The notes beneath the pieces were generated by a model, which saw only the letters and a list, made by a program, of their open reading frames with translations, searched no databases and was not told the DNA's origin. The position numbers and the translations under genes were made by a program. Source: an uncultured Catenibacterium sp. (GTDB taxonomy: Bacteria > Bacillota_I > Bacilli_A > Erysipelotrichales > Coprobacillaceae). Taken from it: a stretch of DNA of 22,787 nucleotides. Shown here piece by piece: positions 1 to 9,033 of the stretch. The first letter of the stretch is position 1, and every line of letters begins with the position of its first letter. The stretch covers positions 1 to 22,787 of the forward strand of contig CAAFPB010000322.1 in the NCBI GenBank assembly GCA_900764725.1, in the 5' to 3' direction.

Positions 1-744
1 AATCCTTCTGAAACATTACAAGAAGGAAAAAGAATGTTGGAGGGGACTGAAATGTCAGGCATAGAACCGCAGTCTAAAAAAGACTGGGCAGAACTCTACC
101 GTCACAGTGCAGAAGTGAATAATATTTCTATGTCATTACTCATTACCCGTGCTATTCAAGAACAGTCTGGTGGAGGACTTGGACTTCGTGGAGGGCATGC
201 AAGAAATAATCCTCAAGGACCTCTCTTCTATAATATATATAATATAGGAGCGAACACGAGTGATCAGGATGGCATAGACTTTGCAGCAGTAAGAAACTGG
301 GATACAAGAGAAAAATCTATCCTCTACGGTTCTAAATATCTAGCTGATAACTATATTACTAAAGGACAGGATTCACTTTATTTACAGAAATTTGATGTCC
401 ACAACAATAATCCTGGACATCATTATTATATGTCCAATATCAGAGCACCTTATAGTGAAGCAAAGAATATGTTAAGAGGGTATATCTCTAATAATATAGA
501 TCATGCCAAACGTATACTAGAAATACCGATTTATAGTAATATGCCAGTTTCTAATCCTTATCCTATTTCTAGTGATATCAAATATTCAGGAACTATTATA
601 AAAGAACCTTATAACACATATCAAATAGCTGATACATATAAAAATCTCACTGAAAATGTAGATTATATCTCTATTGATTATCCTACATATAGACATATTG
701 TAGGCTTGAATAACTACTATGGTTCATGTGATATTCCAAAGTAA
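1..744 (+). CDS. N-acetylglucosaminidase-type peptidoglycan hydrolase, 5' truncated
   Basis: The reading frame is open to the first base of the window (11 more codons precede the first ATG at 34), so this is the 3' part of a longer gene and the ATG at 34 is probably internal. The visible protein resembles the endo-beta-N-acetylglucosaminidase (GH73/LytB-like) domain that cuts the glycan strands of peptidoglycan. It has a helix ending in AIQEQSGGG, whose Glu (codon 160-162) is the likely catalytic acid, followed by an FYNIYNIGA segment and an aromatic-rich region. The last 60 or so residues (P/Y/N-rich) match nothing I recognise. A secretion signal and any wall-binding repeats would lie upstream, outside the window. 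No clear terminator separates it from the next gene. The family call is fairly sure; the exact bond cleaved and the cellular role are not. Confidence 0.75.
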   Translation, partial: NPSETLQEGKRMLEGTEMSGIEPQSKKDWAELYRHSAEVNNISMSLLITRAIQEQSGGGLGLRGGHARNNPQGPLFYNIYNIGANTSDQDGIDFAAVRNWDTREKSILYGSKYLADNYITKGQDSLYLQKFDVHNNNPGHHYYMSNIRAPYSEAKNMLRGYISNNIDHAKRILEIPIYSNMPVSNPYPISSDIKYSGTIIKEPYNTYQIADTYKNLTENVDYISIDYPTYRHIVGLNNYYGSCDIPK

Positions 745-784
745 TATTTTCATAATCTGTCGGATTCTAATATATTTAAGATAA

Positions 785-2281
<1,497 letters not shown>

Positions 2282-2285
2282 CACA

Positions 2286-2309
2286 AAAGACCAGCGCGCG
2301 CTGGTCTTT
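2286..2309. terminator. bidirectional intrinsic terminator between convergent genes
   Basis: A perfect 24-base palindrome (AAAGACCAGCGC and its complement) fills nearly all of the 29 bases between the glucosidase stop and the end of the purine phosphorylase gene. Its GC-rich core stands out from the A/T-rich surroundings. T-rich tails are short on both strands (TTTATTA on +, TTTTGTG on -), so it probably serves both genes. Confidence 0.8.
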
Positions 2310-2310
2310 A

Positions 2311-3126
2311 TTACATGTCTTCTAAAATCTGTTTTACAAGCTTTACAAGTCTTTCTTCTGCACTATTTGCTGCTTCCATGACTTCTATATGATTCAATTC
2401 ATTATTTGATAGTCCTGCTGCTTTATTAGTTACAAGTGAAATACCTAAAATCTTCATATCAGAATGTCTAGCCACAATTGCTTCTGGTACTGTAGACATA
2501 CCTACCATATCTGCACCAAGTGTCTTGAATGCACGAATTTCTGCAGGTGTTTCAAACTGTGGTCCTTTAAAGAAACAATACACACCTTCTTTAACATCTA
2601 CATTTACTTTCTTTGCAGATTCAAATGCAAGAGAACGTAATGTTGATGTATAAACATCAGTCATATCTTTAAAACGTGGACCAAAGTCATCTAGGTTAGG
2701 TCCTCTTAAAGGTGATGGCATCATAAATGATAAATGATCAGAAATAATCACAATCTGTCCTGGATTTAAATCATCTCTCACGCCACCACAAGCATTAGTC
2801 ACAATAAGGTTCTTAATACCTAAAGCACTAAATACACGAATAGGCATTGTAACTTTCTGCATATCATAGCCTTCATAGAAATGGAAACGACCTTTCATAC
2901 AGGCTACAGTCTTACCACCAATTTCACCAATAATTAATTTACCAGCATGTCCTGGTACAGTAGAAACAGGGAAATAAGGGATATCCTTATAATCAATTTC
3001 TACAGGTTCATTAATCACATCTGCAAGTGGTCCTAAACCTGAACCTAATACAATCGCAACATCAATAGGATTTTTGTAACGTGATTGAATATAATCACGT
3101 GCAGCATAAATTTCTTCAATATACAT
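2311..3126 (-). CDS. purine nucleoside phosphorylase (6-oxopurine type)
   Basis: Phosphorolyses inosine and guanosine (or the deoxy forms) to free base and (deoxy)ribose-1-phosphate in cytoplasmic purine salvage. The 271 residues are typical of the trimeric PNP family. Visible active-site elements are GSGLG (28-32) and VPGHAGK (57-63) for phosphate, GRFHFYEGY (79-87, with R80 and H82), the NACGG segment (111-115), GPQFETPAE (188-196, E192), VGMSTVPE (208-215) and TNKAAG (233-238), where N234 is the Asn that selects 6-oxopurines. The start is an ATG 5-6 bases after GGAGGT on the minus strand. It stands alone, divergent from an HD-domain nucleotidohydrolase gene, so two purine-pool enzymes flank one short intergenic region. 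PunA/XapA-like; the symbol is left blank because naming differs between genera. Confidence 0.95.
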   Translation of the reverse strand: MYIEEIYAARDYIQSRYKNPIDVAIVLGSGLGPLADVINEPVEIDYKDIPYFPVSTVPGHAGKLIIGEIGGKTVACMKGRFHFYEGYDMQKVTMPIRVFSALGIKNLIVTNACGGVRDDLNPGQIVIISDHLSFMMPSPLRGPNLDDFGPRFKDMTDVYTSTLRSLAFESAKKVNVDVKEGVYCFFKGPQFETPAEIRAFKTLGADMVGMSTVPEAIVARHSDMKILGISLVTNKAAGLSNNELNHIEVMEAANSAEERLVKLVKQILEDM

Positions 3127-3144
3127 AAATATACCTCCATGTCC

Positions 3145-3150
3145 ATTATA
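3145..3150 (-). promoter_or_regulatory. -10 box of the purine phosphorylase promoter
   Basis: On the minus strand a consensus TATAAT lies 18 bases before the start codon, leaving a short leader that holds only the GGAGGT ribosome site. I could not identify a convincing -35 box, so the call rests on the -10 match and position. Confidence 0.4.
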
Positions 3151-3181
3151 ACCTATATCATTCGCAAATGACTCCTAAAAA

Positions 3182-3190
3182 TGATAAAAT
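3182..3190 (+). promoter_or_regulatory. extended -10 promoter for the HD-domain gene
   Basis: TGATAAAAT reads as an extended -10 (TG-n-TAAAAT) 25 bases before the ATG at 3216; a partial -35 (TTCGCA, 3161-3166) sits 18 bases upstream of the -10 hexamer. If real, it lies downstream of the upstream in-frame ATG at 3168 and rules that start out. Confidence 0.45.
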
Positions 3191-3215
3191 AACTCTAATA
3201 AAGGAAGGTGATACC

Positions 3216-4799
3216 ATGAATTTAGAAGATTACCGTTTATTTGATACAAAAGTATTTAGAGATGTTGTTCATGATTATATACGTGTTGAATATATGCCTA
3301 TCTGGAAACTTATTAATACAAAAGAATTCCAACGTTTAAGACGTATTAAACAGTTAGGAGGTACATCCATGGTATTTCCTAGTGCAGAACATTCACGTTT
3401 TGTGCATTCATTAGGTGTTTATGAAATAACTCGACAAATGATAGAATTAGATCAAGTAAAGAAGCATTTAACAGACTATGAACGTTTGACTGTATTATGT
3501 GCTGCTTTATTACATGATTTAGGACATGGTCCTTTCTCTCATTCATTTGAAGGAATTTTCCAATATAATCATGAAGAGATGACTACAGCCCTTATTAGAG
3601 GACATACAGAAGTCCATGATGTACTATCCCAAATAGATCCTCAATTACCTGAAGATGTAGCCCGTATTATAGAAAAGAAAGCAGATAAGCCCATGTTGGT
3701 GCAGATGATTTCTAGTCAGGTTGATGCTGATCGTATGGATTATCTCTTACGTGATTCTTATAACTGTGGTGTCACTTATGGACAATTTGATTTATCAAGA
3801 ATATTACGTACTATGCGTATTGTGGATAACCGTATTGTCTTTAAATCTTCTGGTGTACAAGCAATAGAAGACTATATTTTAGCTCGTTATTATATGTATT
3901 GGCAGGTTTACTACCATCCTGTATCTAGAAGTTATGAACAGGTATTAGGAAGTGTTATGAGACGAGTAAAAGATCTTTATAAAGAAAACTATACCTTTAA
4001 ATCTTCATTTCCGGTTCTTATTCCTTTTTTAGAAGATCACTTCACACCTGAACAATTTGTAAAGCTAGATGAAACATCATTACTTTATTATATAAGATGC
4101 TTTATGGATGAAGAGGATGTCATCCTTAAGGATTTATCAACACGTTTATTAGAAAGAGAATTATTCAAATATCGTACGCTTAAAGGTGATGAAGACTTTG
4201 AGAATACAAGAAAGATATGTATAGAAGAAGGTTTAGATCCTAGATATTATGTCACAAGTGATGCGATTATGAATCAGGTACCTTATAAACGTATGAAGGT
4301 CAGACATGCCAATGAAGTAGAAATATTAAAGGAAGATGGATCAATCAGTTCTTTACCAGAAGAATCAGAAATCGTACAAGCTATATTATTAGGTAAAGCC
4401 AAACAGGATCAGAAGATCTTCTCTACAAGACAAGTCATTAGACGTTCATCTTTTAGATATCAATACTTTAATGATTATAAAGATGCACAAGGTACCCACT
4501 ATATCCTTGAACAGACTTCTAAAGAATGGAATCAAGAAGGTCTATTTTTAGAATTCTATCAAGAAGATCATGTTATAGGGTGTGCACATATTATTAATGA
4601 TTGTGTCAAAGACATTGTATTATTACCTGATGATAGAAGAGAATTCTATGAAAAAGAAGTATTAGCTGTAATAGAAGATTTCTTTAAAAAAGAACATATA
4701 GATGTAGTGAAGATTATCCCTCATTCACAATCTCTTGATTTTTACGTAGAAAATGGGTATCGTACAGAGGGTAACTATATAATTAAGGAGGTACGATGA
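3216..4799 (+). CDS. HD-domain dNTP/nucleotide hydrolase (YwfO-like) fused to a GNAT-like C-terminal domain
   Basis: Probable metal-dependent (d)NTP triphosphohydrolase or phosphohydrolase controlling nucleotide pools in the cytoplasm. I chose the ATG at 3216 (527 residues) because AAGGAAGGTG sits just before it; an in-frame ATG at 3168 would add 16 residues but has no ribosome site and overlaps the likely promoter. HD-superfamily residues are visible: H64 (RFVHSLG), H100-D101 (LLHDLGHGPFSH) and D170 (SSQVDADRMDYL), in the arrangement of YwfO and Enterococcus EF1143. From about residue 407, and clearly from 442 to 527, the protein resembles an N-acetyltransferase: strand-helix pattern, LLPDDRREFYEKE at the acetyl-CoA loop position, and FYVENGY (509-515). 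The glycine-rich R/QxxGxG is missing, so the domain may not bind acetyl-CoA. The stop overlaps the next gene (ATGA). HD part confident; the tail is inference. Confidence 0.85.
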   Translation: MNLEDYRLFDTKVFRDVVHDYIRVEYMPIWKLINTKEFQRLRRIKQLGGTSMVFPSAEHSRFVHSLGVYEITRQMIELDQVKKHLTDYERLTVLCAALLHDLGHGPFSHSFEGIFQYNHEEMTTALIRGHTEVHDVLSQIDPQLPEDVARIIEKKADKPMLVQMISSQVDADRMDYLLRDSYNCGVTYGQFDLSRILRTMRIVDNRIVFKSSGVQAIEDYILARYYMYWQVYYHPVSRSYEQVLGSVMRRVKDLYKENYTFKSSFPVLIPFLEDHFTPEQFVKLDETSLLYYIRCFMDEEDVILKDLSTRLLERELFKYRTLKGDEDFENTRKICIEEGLDPRYYVTSDAIMNQVPYKRMKVRHANEVEILKEDGSISSLPEESEIVQAILLGKAKQDQKIFSTRQVIRRSSFRYQYFNDYKDAQGTHYILEQTSKEWNQEGLFLEFYQEDHVIGCAHIINDCVKDIVLLPDDRREFYEKEVLAVIEDFFKKEHIDVVKIIPHSQSLDFYVENGYRTEGNYIIKEVR

Positions 4800-5194
4800 T
4801 GAAAAAAAGAATTTCTTATGAATGTTTATTGGTGAATGGTCCAGTAAAAGAAAAAGTGAAATATAAAGAGATAGGGGACCATTATGAAGCCAAAGGTATT
4901 CATTATATCTCTTTTGAAGTAGAAGGAAAACCAATACGTATCCAGTATGATGATACACATGTACATCTTGTGAATGATCAATCAGTACTACATTTTAATA
5001 AGGATATGCGTGTACCAAATAAATATACATTACCCTATGGTGTTGTAGAACTTCATACAAATGTGATTTCTTTAGAATATAGAGAAGGTACAATGAAATT
5101 CATATATGAACTTTATGATCAGGAACATCTTGTGACTAAAGCTTATATGATGGTACGTTATTCTGATATCGATGAAGAAGGGATGCCTTCATGA
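4796..5194 (+). CDS. DUF1934 family protein (YwiB-like)
   Basis: A 132-residue cytoplasmic protein of the DUF1934 family, which adopts a small lipocalin-like beta barrel; its function is unknown. The alternating polar/hydrophobic strands, the central HFNKDMRVPNKYTLPYG segment and a late strand-turn-strand region fit the family. In Bacillus subtilis the homologue ywiB lies next to argS; here it is upstream of argS with only the cardiolipin synthase between, so the neighbourhood is conserved. Two adjacent ATG codons are possible: 4796 overlaps the upstream stop (ATGA) but is only 4 bases from AAGGAGG, while 4799, one codon later, has the more usual 7-base spacing and may be the real start. Its own stop overlaps the start of the next gene. 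Confidence 0.8.
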   Translation: MMKKRISYECLLVNGPVKEKVKYKEIGDHYEAKGIHYISFEVEGKPIRIQYDDTHVHLVNDQSVLHFNKDMRVPNKYTLPYGVVELHTNVISLEYREGTMKFIYELYDQEHLVTKAYMMVRYSDIDEEGMPS

Positions 5195-6753
5195 AATATG
5201 TAAAACGTTTTACAGCTCTGTTCTTTGAATATCTTTATCGTTTTATTCAGTTCTTACTAAGTCCGATTGTGATATATATTGCGCTCATCTGTATTCAGGC
5301 TATTTATCTTGTATATTTTGCGTCTATACTCACAGATTTTAACGCTGTTGTTCGTTTCTTATTTGTCTCACTTTCCGCATTTATGATCTTTTATCTTATT
5401 AGTAAAGACGAGAACTCTAACTATAAGATGACATGGATCTTCTTTATCATGTTGATGCCTAATGTGGGAGGATTACTCTATCTCTTTTTAGGTAATAAGA
5501 GACCTTCACGCTGGTTAAAAAGAAAGATTCAACCAGAAGTACAATACTTCAATCAAACAAGACAGCAGGATCCTGTCATTAGAAATCAGATTATTAATAA
5601 GAAGATCATTTCTTTAGATTATCTAAACAGACAATCATTTCCTATTTATAATCATACAGATTGTAAGTACTACTCACTCAGTGATTATAACTATCAGGAT
5701 ATGATTAAGGATCTTCTACATGCCAAACACTTTATTTTTATGGAATACTTTATTGTATCTAAAGGACTTATGTTTGATACAATCATTGGTATTTTAAAAC
5801 AGAAGGTCAAAGAAGGTGTTGATGTACGTTTTATTTTTGACGACTTTGGATCCTTTACAACTGTACCTCTTCACTTTGCGAAGAAACTAGAAGAAGCAGG
5901 TATTAAAACAGTCATGTTTAATCGTTTTATCCCTGTCTTCTCTTTAAGTCAGAACCACAGAGACCACCGTAAGATCTGTGTTATTGATGGTTATATTGGT
6001 TATTCAGGTGGTTTTAACCTTGCAGATGAATATATTAACTGTAAGATGCGTTTTGGACATTGGAAGGATACAGGTATTCGTTTAGAAGGAGAAGCTGTCT
6101 GGTCTTTAACATCTATGTTTTTGTCAACCTTCTATGCTTATCATAAAGAATATCATGGAGAAGATATAGAACAGTTTAAACCACATACCTATCATCCTGA
6201 AACATTTAAGAATACAGGTTACGTATTACCATATGGAGATGATCCATTAGATGATGAAGGGGTAGGAGAAGCTGTCTATTTAAATATGATTACTCATGCT
6301 TCTAGAAGCATTGATATTATGACACCATATTTTATTATTGATGATGTGATGTTGAAGGCGTTGTGCCTCGCATCTAAGAATGGTGTAAAAATTAGATTAT
6401 ATGTCCCTCATGTACCAGATAAGAAACTTGTCTTTAGAGTCACTCGTTCTTATTATTATGATCTCATTCGTGCAGGTATTGAGGTGTATGAATATTTACC
6501 AGGCTTCTTACATGCAAAGGTTATGTTAGTGGATGGTAAAGCAGCGACAGTGGGGACTATCAACTTTGATTATCGTTCCTTATACCTACACTTTGAATGT
6601 AATGTCTTATTATATGAAACAGAATGTTTATCTGCGATTAAGAGAGATTTTAGAGAAATGAATGAGATCTGTGCACCTGTAAAAATAGATGACAGCCGTC
6701 ATTTTAAAGGACTCGTAGAAGGATTATTGAGATTATTCTCTCCGCTTCTATAA
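5191..6753 (+). CDS. cls: cardiolipin synthase (phospholipase D family)
   Basis: Membrane enzyme that joins two phosphatidylglycerol molecules into cardiolipin and glycerol. The 520 residues carry hydrophobic helices near the N-terminus (roughly residues 16-41, 45-70 and 82-98), then two phospholipase D catalytic motifs: H259-x-K261-x4-D266 (DHRKICVIDG, followed by GGFNLADEY) and H441-x-K443-x4-D448 (HAKVMLVDG, followed by GTINFDYRSL). The paired HKD motifs, the membrane-bound N-terminus and the length are those of bacterial ClsA. The ATG overlaps the stop of the DUF1934 gene, so translation is probably coupled, and a strong argS promoter begins 5 bases after its stop. Several Cls paralogues often coexist in Firmicutes and may differ in expression. 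Confidence 0.93.
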   Translation: MKYVKRFTALFFEYLYRFIQFLLSPIVIYIALICIQAIYLVYFASILTDFNAVVRFLFVSLSAFMIFYLISKDENSNYKMTWIFFIMLMPNVGGLLYLFLGNKRPSRWLKRKIQPEVQYFNQTRQQDPVIRNQIINKKIISLDYLNRQSFPIYNHTDCKYYSLSDYNYQDMIKDLLHAKHFIFMEYFIVSKGLMFDTIIGILKQKVKEGVDVRFIFDDFGSFTTVPLHFAKKLEEAGIKTVMFNRFIPVFSLSQNHRDHRKICVIDGYIGYSGGFNLADEYINCKMRFGHWKDTGIRLEGEAVWSLTSMFLSTFYAYHKEYHGEDIEQFKPHTYHPETFKNTGYVLPYGDDPLDDEGVGEAVYLNMITHASRSIDIMTPYFIIDDVMLKALCLASKNGVKIRLYVPHVPDKKLVFRVTRSYYYDLIRAGIEVYEYLPGFLHAKVMLVDGKAATVGTINFDYRSLYLHFECNVLLYETECLSAIKRDFREMNEICAPVKIDDSRHFKGLVEGLLRLFSPLL

Positions 6754-6758
6754 AATTC

Positions 6759-6786
6759 TTGACAGTCCAACATTTTGTGATACATT
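6759..6786 (+). promoter_or_regulatory. promoter of argS-rpoE
   Basis: A perfect -35 TTGACA (6759-6764) is followed after 16 bases by TACATT (6781-6786), which carries a TG-n extension (6778-6780). It lies 37 bases upstream of the argS start. No T-box specifier or antiterminator element fits in this short leader, so argS is not under T-box control here. Confidence 0.75.
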
Positions 6787-6822
6787 ATTTAGAGTATGAA
6801 ATAAAATAAGGAGGAATACAAG

Positions 6823-8484
6823 ATGGCTGAAAATAAGCTTGAAAACTCACTAAAAATCGCCATTGGTCAGTCTGTAAATAAGTGCTTTGAAGCAGTAGAT
6901 ATCACCCCTGAAAATATCATGATTGAGATTCCTAAGGATTCTACTCATGGTGATTATTCTACTAACATTGCGATGCAGCTGACAAGAACACTCCATAAGA
7001 ATCCTCGTGAAATTGCGACAGCCATTGTTGATTCACTTGATCAGGAAGCAGCCCATGTAGAAAAAGTAGAAATTGCTGGTCCTGGTTTCATTAACTTCTT
7101 TATGAAAAATGATGTGCTTACTTCAGTAATTACTGAAGTACTTTCAGAAAAGGACAATTATGGACAGACTCACTTCGGTGAAGGAAAGAAATATAACGTA
7201 GAATTCGTTTCTGCAAACCCTACAGGAGACTTACACTTAGGTCATGCAAAGGGTGCTGCAGTAGGTGATTCTATTTGCCGTATCATGACTAAGGCTGGTT
7301 ATGATGTAACTAGAGAATACTATATTAATGATGCAGGTAAGCAGATTACTAACCTTGCATTATCTTTATACAGCCGTTATCTTGCATTATTTGATATCGA
7401 ACGTCCAATTCCTGAAGATGGATATATGGGACAGGATGTCATTGATATTGCGAAGAGTATCAAGGAAAAAGAAGGAGATTCTTTAACTCAGTTATCTGAA
7501 GAAGAAGCTATTGCTTATTTCCGTAAGGTTGGTACTGAACATGAATTACAGAAGATCAAGGATATCTTAAAGGAATTCCGTGTATCATTTGATGTATGGT
7601 TCTCTGAAACTTCTTTATATGAAGGTAATAAGATTGAACCTGCAATCAATAAGTTAAAAGAAAAAGGCTATACATATGAACAGGATGGAGCCTTATGGTT
7701 TAGAACAACAGATTTTGGTGATGATAAGGACCGTGTTCTTATCAAAACTGATGGAAGTTATACATATTTCACACCAGATATAGCTTATCACTTAAGTAAG
7801 ATGAATAGAGGCTATGATTATTTAGTTGACTTACTTGGTGCTGACCACCATGGTTATATCAACCGTATGAAAGCAGCTATCCAGGCTTTAGGCTATAATG
7901 CGGATCAGTTAAATATCGATATCTTACAGATGGTAAGAATGGTTGAAAACGGTGAAGTAGTTAAGATGAGTAAACGTACTGGTAACGCTGTTACTATTCG
8001 TGACTTAATTGATGATATTGGTGTAGATGCAACTCGTTATTTCTTTGTAGCGAAAGCAGCTAATACTCCATTTGATTTTGACTTAGGACTTGCAAAATCA
8101 CAGTCAAATGAAAACCCTGTGTACTATGCACAGTATGCACATGCAAGAATGTGTTCAATCATGAGATCAGCAGCTGAAAAGAACTTAGAACCTGCAGACC
8201 ACTTTGAATTGATTAATAATCCAAAAGAAGTTGAATTATTAAAACACATTAATGAATTCAAGAACACAATCAATGATGCAGCTCGTACAAGAGCACCTCA
8301 TAAGATTGCGAACTATATTCAGAGATTAGCTCAGTTATTCCATTCATTCTATGGTGACTGTTATGTAATTGATGAAGAAAACAAAGAATTATCATCTCAG
8401 CGTTTAGCACTTGTAGAAGCAACACGTATTACACTTGCAAACGCATTAAACTTAATTGGTGTCCATGCACCAGAAAAGATGTAG
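6823..8484 (+). CDS. argS: arginyl-tRNA synthetase
   Basis: Class I aminoacyl-tRNA synthetase that charges tRNA-Arg in the cytoplasm. The 553 residues show an N-terminal Add1-like tRNA-binding region (about 1-110), the HIGH-type signature H138-L-G-H141 in ANPTGDLHLGHAKGA, and KMSK at 381-384 (VVKMSKRTGN). A C-terminal DALR-type anticodon-binding region (about 440-553) includes ARTRAPHKIANYIQRLAQ and ends with LIGVHAPEKM. A conserved KMSK is typical of the Bacillus-type branch; some ArgRS enzymes lack it. The start follows AGGAGG by 8 bases. rpoE follows directly, with the argS stop codon lying inside the rpoE ribosome site region, so the two genes are co-transcribed. Confidence 0.98.
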   Translation: MAENKLENSLKIAIGQSVNKCFEAVDITPENIMIEIPKDSTHGDYSTNIAMQLTRTLHKNPREIATAIVDSLDQEAAHVEKVEIAGPGFINFFMKNDVLTSVITEVLSEKDNYGQTHFGEGKKYNVEFVSANPTGDLHLGHAKGAAVGDSICRIMTKAGYDVTREYYINDAGKQITNLALSLYSRYLALFDIERPIPEDGYMGQDVIDIAKSIKEKEGDSLTQLSEEEAIAYFRKVGTEHELQKIKDILKEFRVSFDVWFSETSLYEGNKIEPAINKLKEKGYTYEQDGALWFRTTDFGDDKDRVLIKTDGSYTYFTPDIAYHLSKMNRGYDYLVDLLGADHHGYINRMKAAIQALGYNADQLNIDILQMVRMVENGEVVKMSKRTGNAVTIRDLIDDIGVDATRYFFVAKAANTPFDFDLGLAKSQSNENPVYYAQYAHARMCSIMRSAAEKNLEPADHFELINNPKEVELLKHINEFKNTINDAARTRAPHKIANYIQRLAQLFHSFYGDCYVIDEENKELSSQRLALVEATRITLANALNLIGVHAPEKM

Positions 8485-8493
8485 GAGGCTACT

Positions 8494-8832
8494 ATGGATT
8501 ACAGACAAGAGTCAATGGTAAATATCGCATTCGAAATTCTTACTAAATCAGCAGGAGCAATGAGCTTCTATGATATCTGGAAAGAAGTTGCTGAAAAGAA
8601 AGAATTCGATGAAGAACAGAAGGATGATAACGAATCATTATTCTATACAAATATGATCTTAGATGGTCGTATGATCACTGTTGGTGAAAACAAATGGGAT
8701 CTTAGAACAAGACATAGATTCGAAGAAGTGCATATCGATATGAACGATATCTATAGTGATGATGAATCAGAAGAAAGCACTGAAGAAGAAGACGAAGGTT
8801 TAGTTGAAGATAACTATGGTGAAGAAGAATAA
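8494..8832 (+). CDS. rpoE: RNA polymerase delta subunit
   Basis: Firmicute-specific accessory subunit of RNA polymerase that promotes enzyme recycling and promoter selectivity. The 112-residue protein has the two expected parts: an N-terminal HARE-HTH fold (about 1-75, with SFYDIWKEVAEK and YTNMILDGRMITVGENKWDLR) and a disordered acidic tail from about residue 83 that is nearly all Asp, Glu and Ser. It is short for the family because the acidic tail is brief (Bacillus has about 173 residues). The ATG follows GGAGG by 5 bases, next to the argS stop. In many Firmicutes rpoE is followed by pyrG; here a terminator and gap follow. This is not the sigma-E gene of the same name in Proteobacteria. 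Confidence 0.95.
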   Translation: MDYRQESMVNIAFEILTKSAGAMSFYDIWKEVAEKKEFDEEQKDDNESLFYTNMILDGRMITVGENKWDLRTRHRFEEVHIDMNDIYSDDESEESTEEEDEGLVEDNYGEEE

Positions 8833-8856
8833 GGAGAAATCCTTATTCTTTTTTTT
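8825..8856 (+). terminator. intrinsic terminator of argS-rpoE
   Basis: An 11-bp perfect stem (8825-8835 with 8840-8850) closed by a GAAA tetraloop runs directly into a T tract. The stem begins inside the last rpoE codons and includes the stop codon, so the coding end and the terminator are shared. Confidence 0.9.
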
Positions 8857-8897
8857 CTGTAAATTAACATAGTTTTTACATGCCTATGCTTCATTTT

Positions 8898-8915
8898 TGT
8901 GTTTTATGAAACACA
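8898..8915. repeat. inverted repeat upstream of gap
   Basis: TGTGTTT-TATG-AAACACA, a perfect 7-bp inverted repeat with a 4-base centre, about 120 bases before the gap start. There is no T tract, so it is more likely a protein-binding site than a terminator. The regulator is not identifiable from the sequence. Confidence 0.4.
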
Positions 8916-8931
8916 TTAAAAAAACTTTAGA

Positions 8932-8948
8932 TGAAAGGGTTTACCTTT
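8932..8948 (+). promoter_or_regulatory. imperfect inverted repeat, weak cre-like match, upstream of gap
   Basis: AAAGG-GTTTA-CCTTT (8934-8948). Read from 8932 the sequence TGAAAGGGTTTACC agrees with the CcpA cre consensus TGWNANCGNTNWCA except at the central C and the last A. CcpA control would fit the presence of hprK in this window, but the key central CG is broken, so this is only suggestive. Confidence 0.25.
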
Positions 8949-8949
8949 A

Positions 8950-8963
8950 CACAAATACTTGTG
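8950..8963. repeat. CACAA-ATAC-TTGTG inverted repeat just upstream of the gap -35 box
   Basis: A perfect 5-bp inverted repeat with a 4-base centre ends 6 bases before the -35 box, a position suited to an operator or activator site. Its half-sites are the Rex half-site words but in the opposite arrangement (Rex sites read TTGTG...CACAA), so I do not call it a Rex operator. Confidence 0.35.
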
Positions 8964-8969
8964 AAATAG

Positions 8970-8998
8970 TTGATTTTAGTTAAGTGCTGGATTATAAT
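8970..8998 (+). promoter_or_regulatory. promoter of gap
   Basis: -35 TTGATT (8970-8975) and a consensus -10 TATAAT (8993-8998) with an ideal 17-base spacer, 36 bases before the gap ATG; AAGGAGG follows in the leader. A strong promoter suits a glycolytic gene. Confidence 0.8.
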
Positions 8999-9033
8999 AC
9001 AGATAGAAATTATTTAAGGAGGAATGTCATATT

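Noticed and set aside
3168..3215. Upstream in-frame start (16 extra residues) for the HD-domain protein
   Set aside because: No ribosome site precedes 3168 and the likely -10 (3185-3190) lies downstream of it; AAGGAAGGTG supports 3216.
4725..4958. Antisense ORF across the HD/DUF1934 junction
   Set aside because: Low-complexity hydrophobic translation, opposite two well-supported overlapping genes, with no ribosome site.
6754..6822. T-box leader for argS
   Set aside because: Only about 30 bases lie between the likely transcription start and the ATG, and no T-box sequence is present.
8899..8914. Rho-independent terminator upstream of gap
   Set aside because: The stem is A/T-rich and followed by A residues rather than T, and a much better terminator already follows rpoE.
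8950..8963. Rex operator upstream of gap
   Set aside because: The half-sites are arranged CACAA...TTGTG, the reverse of the Rex TTGTG-N8-CACAA order, so a Rex call is not supported.
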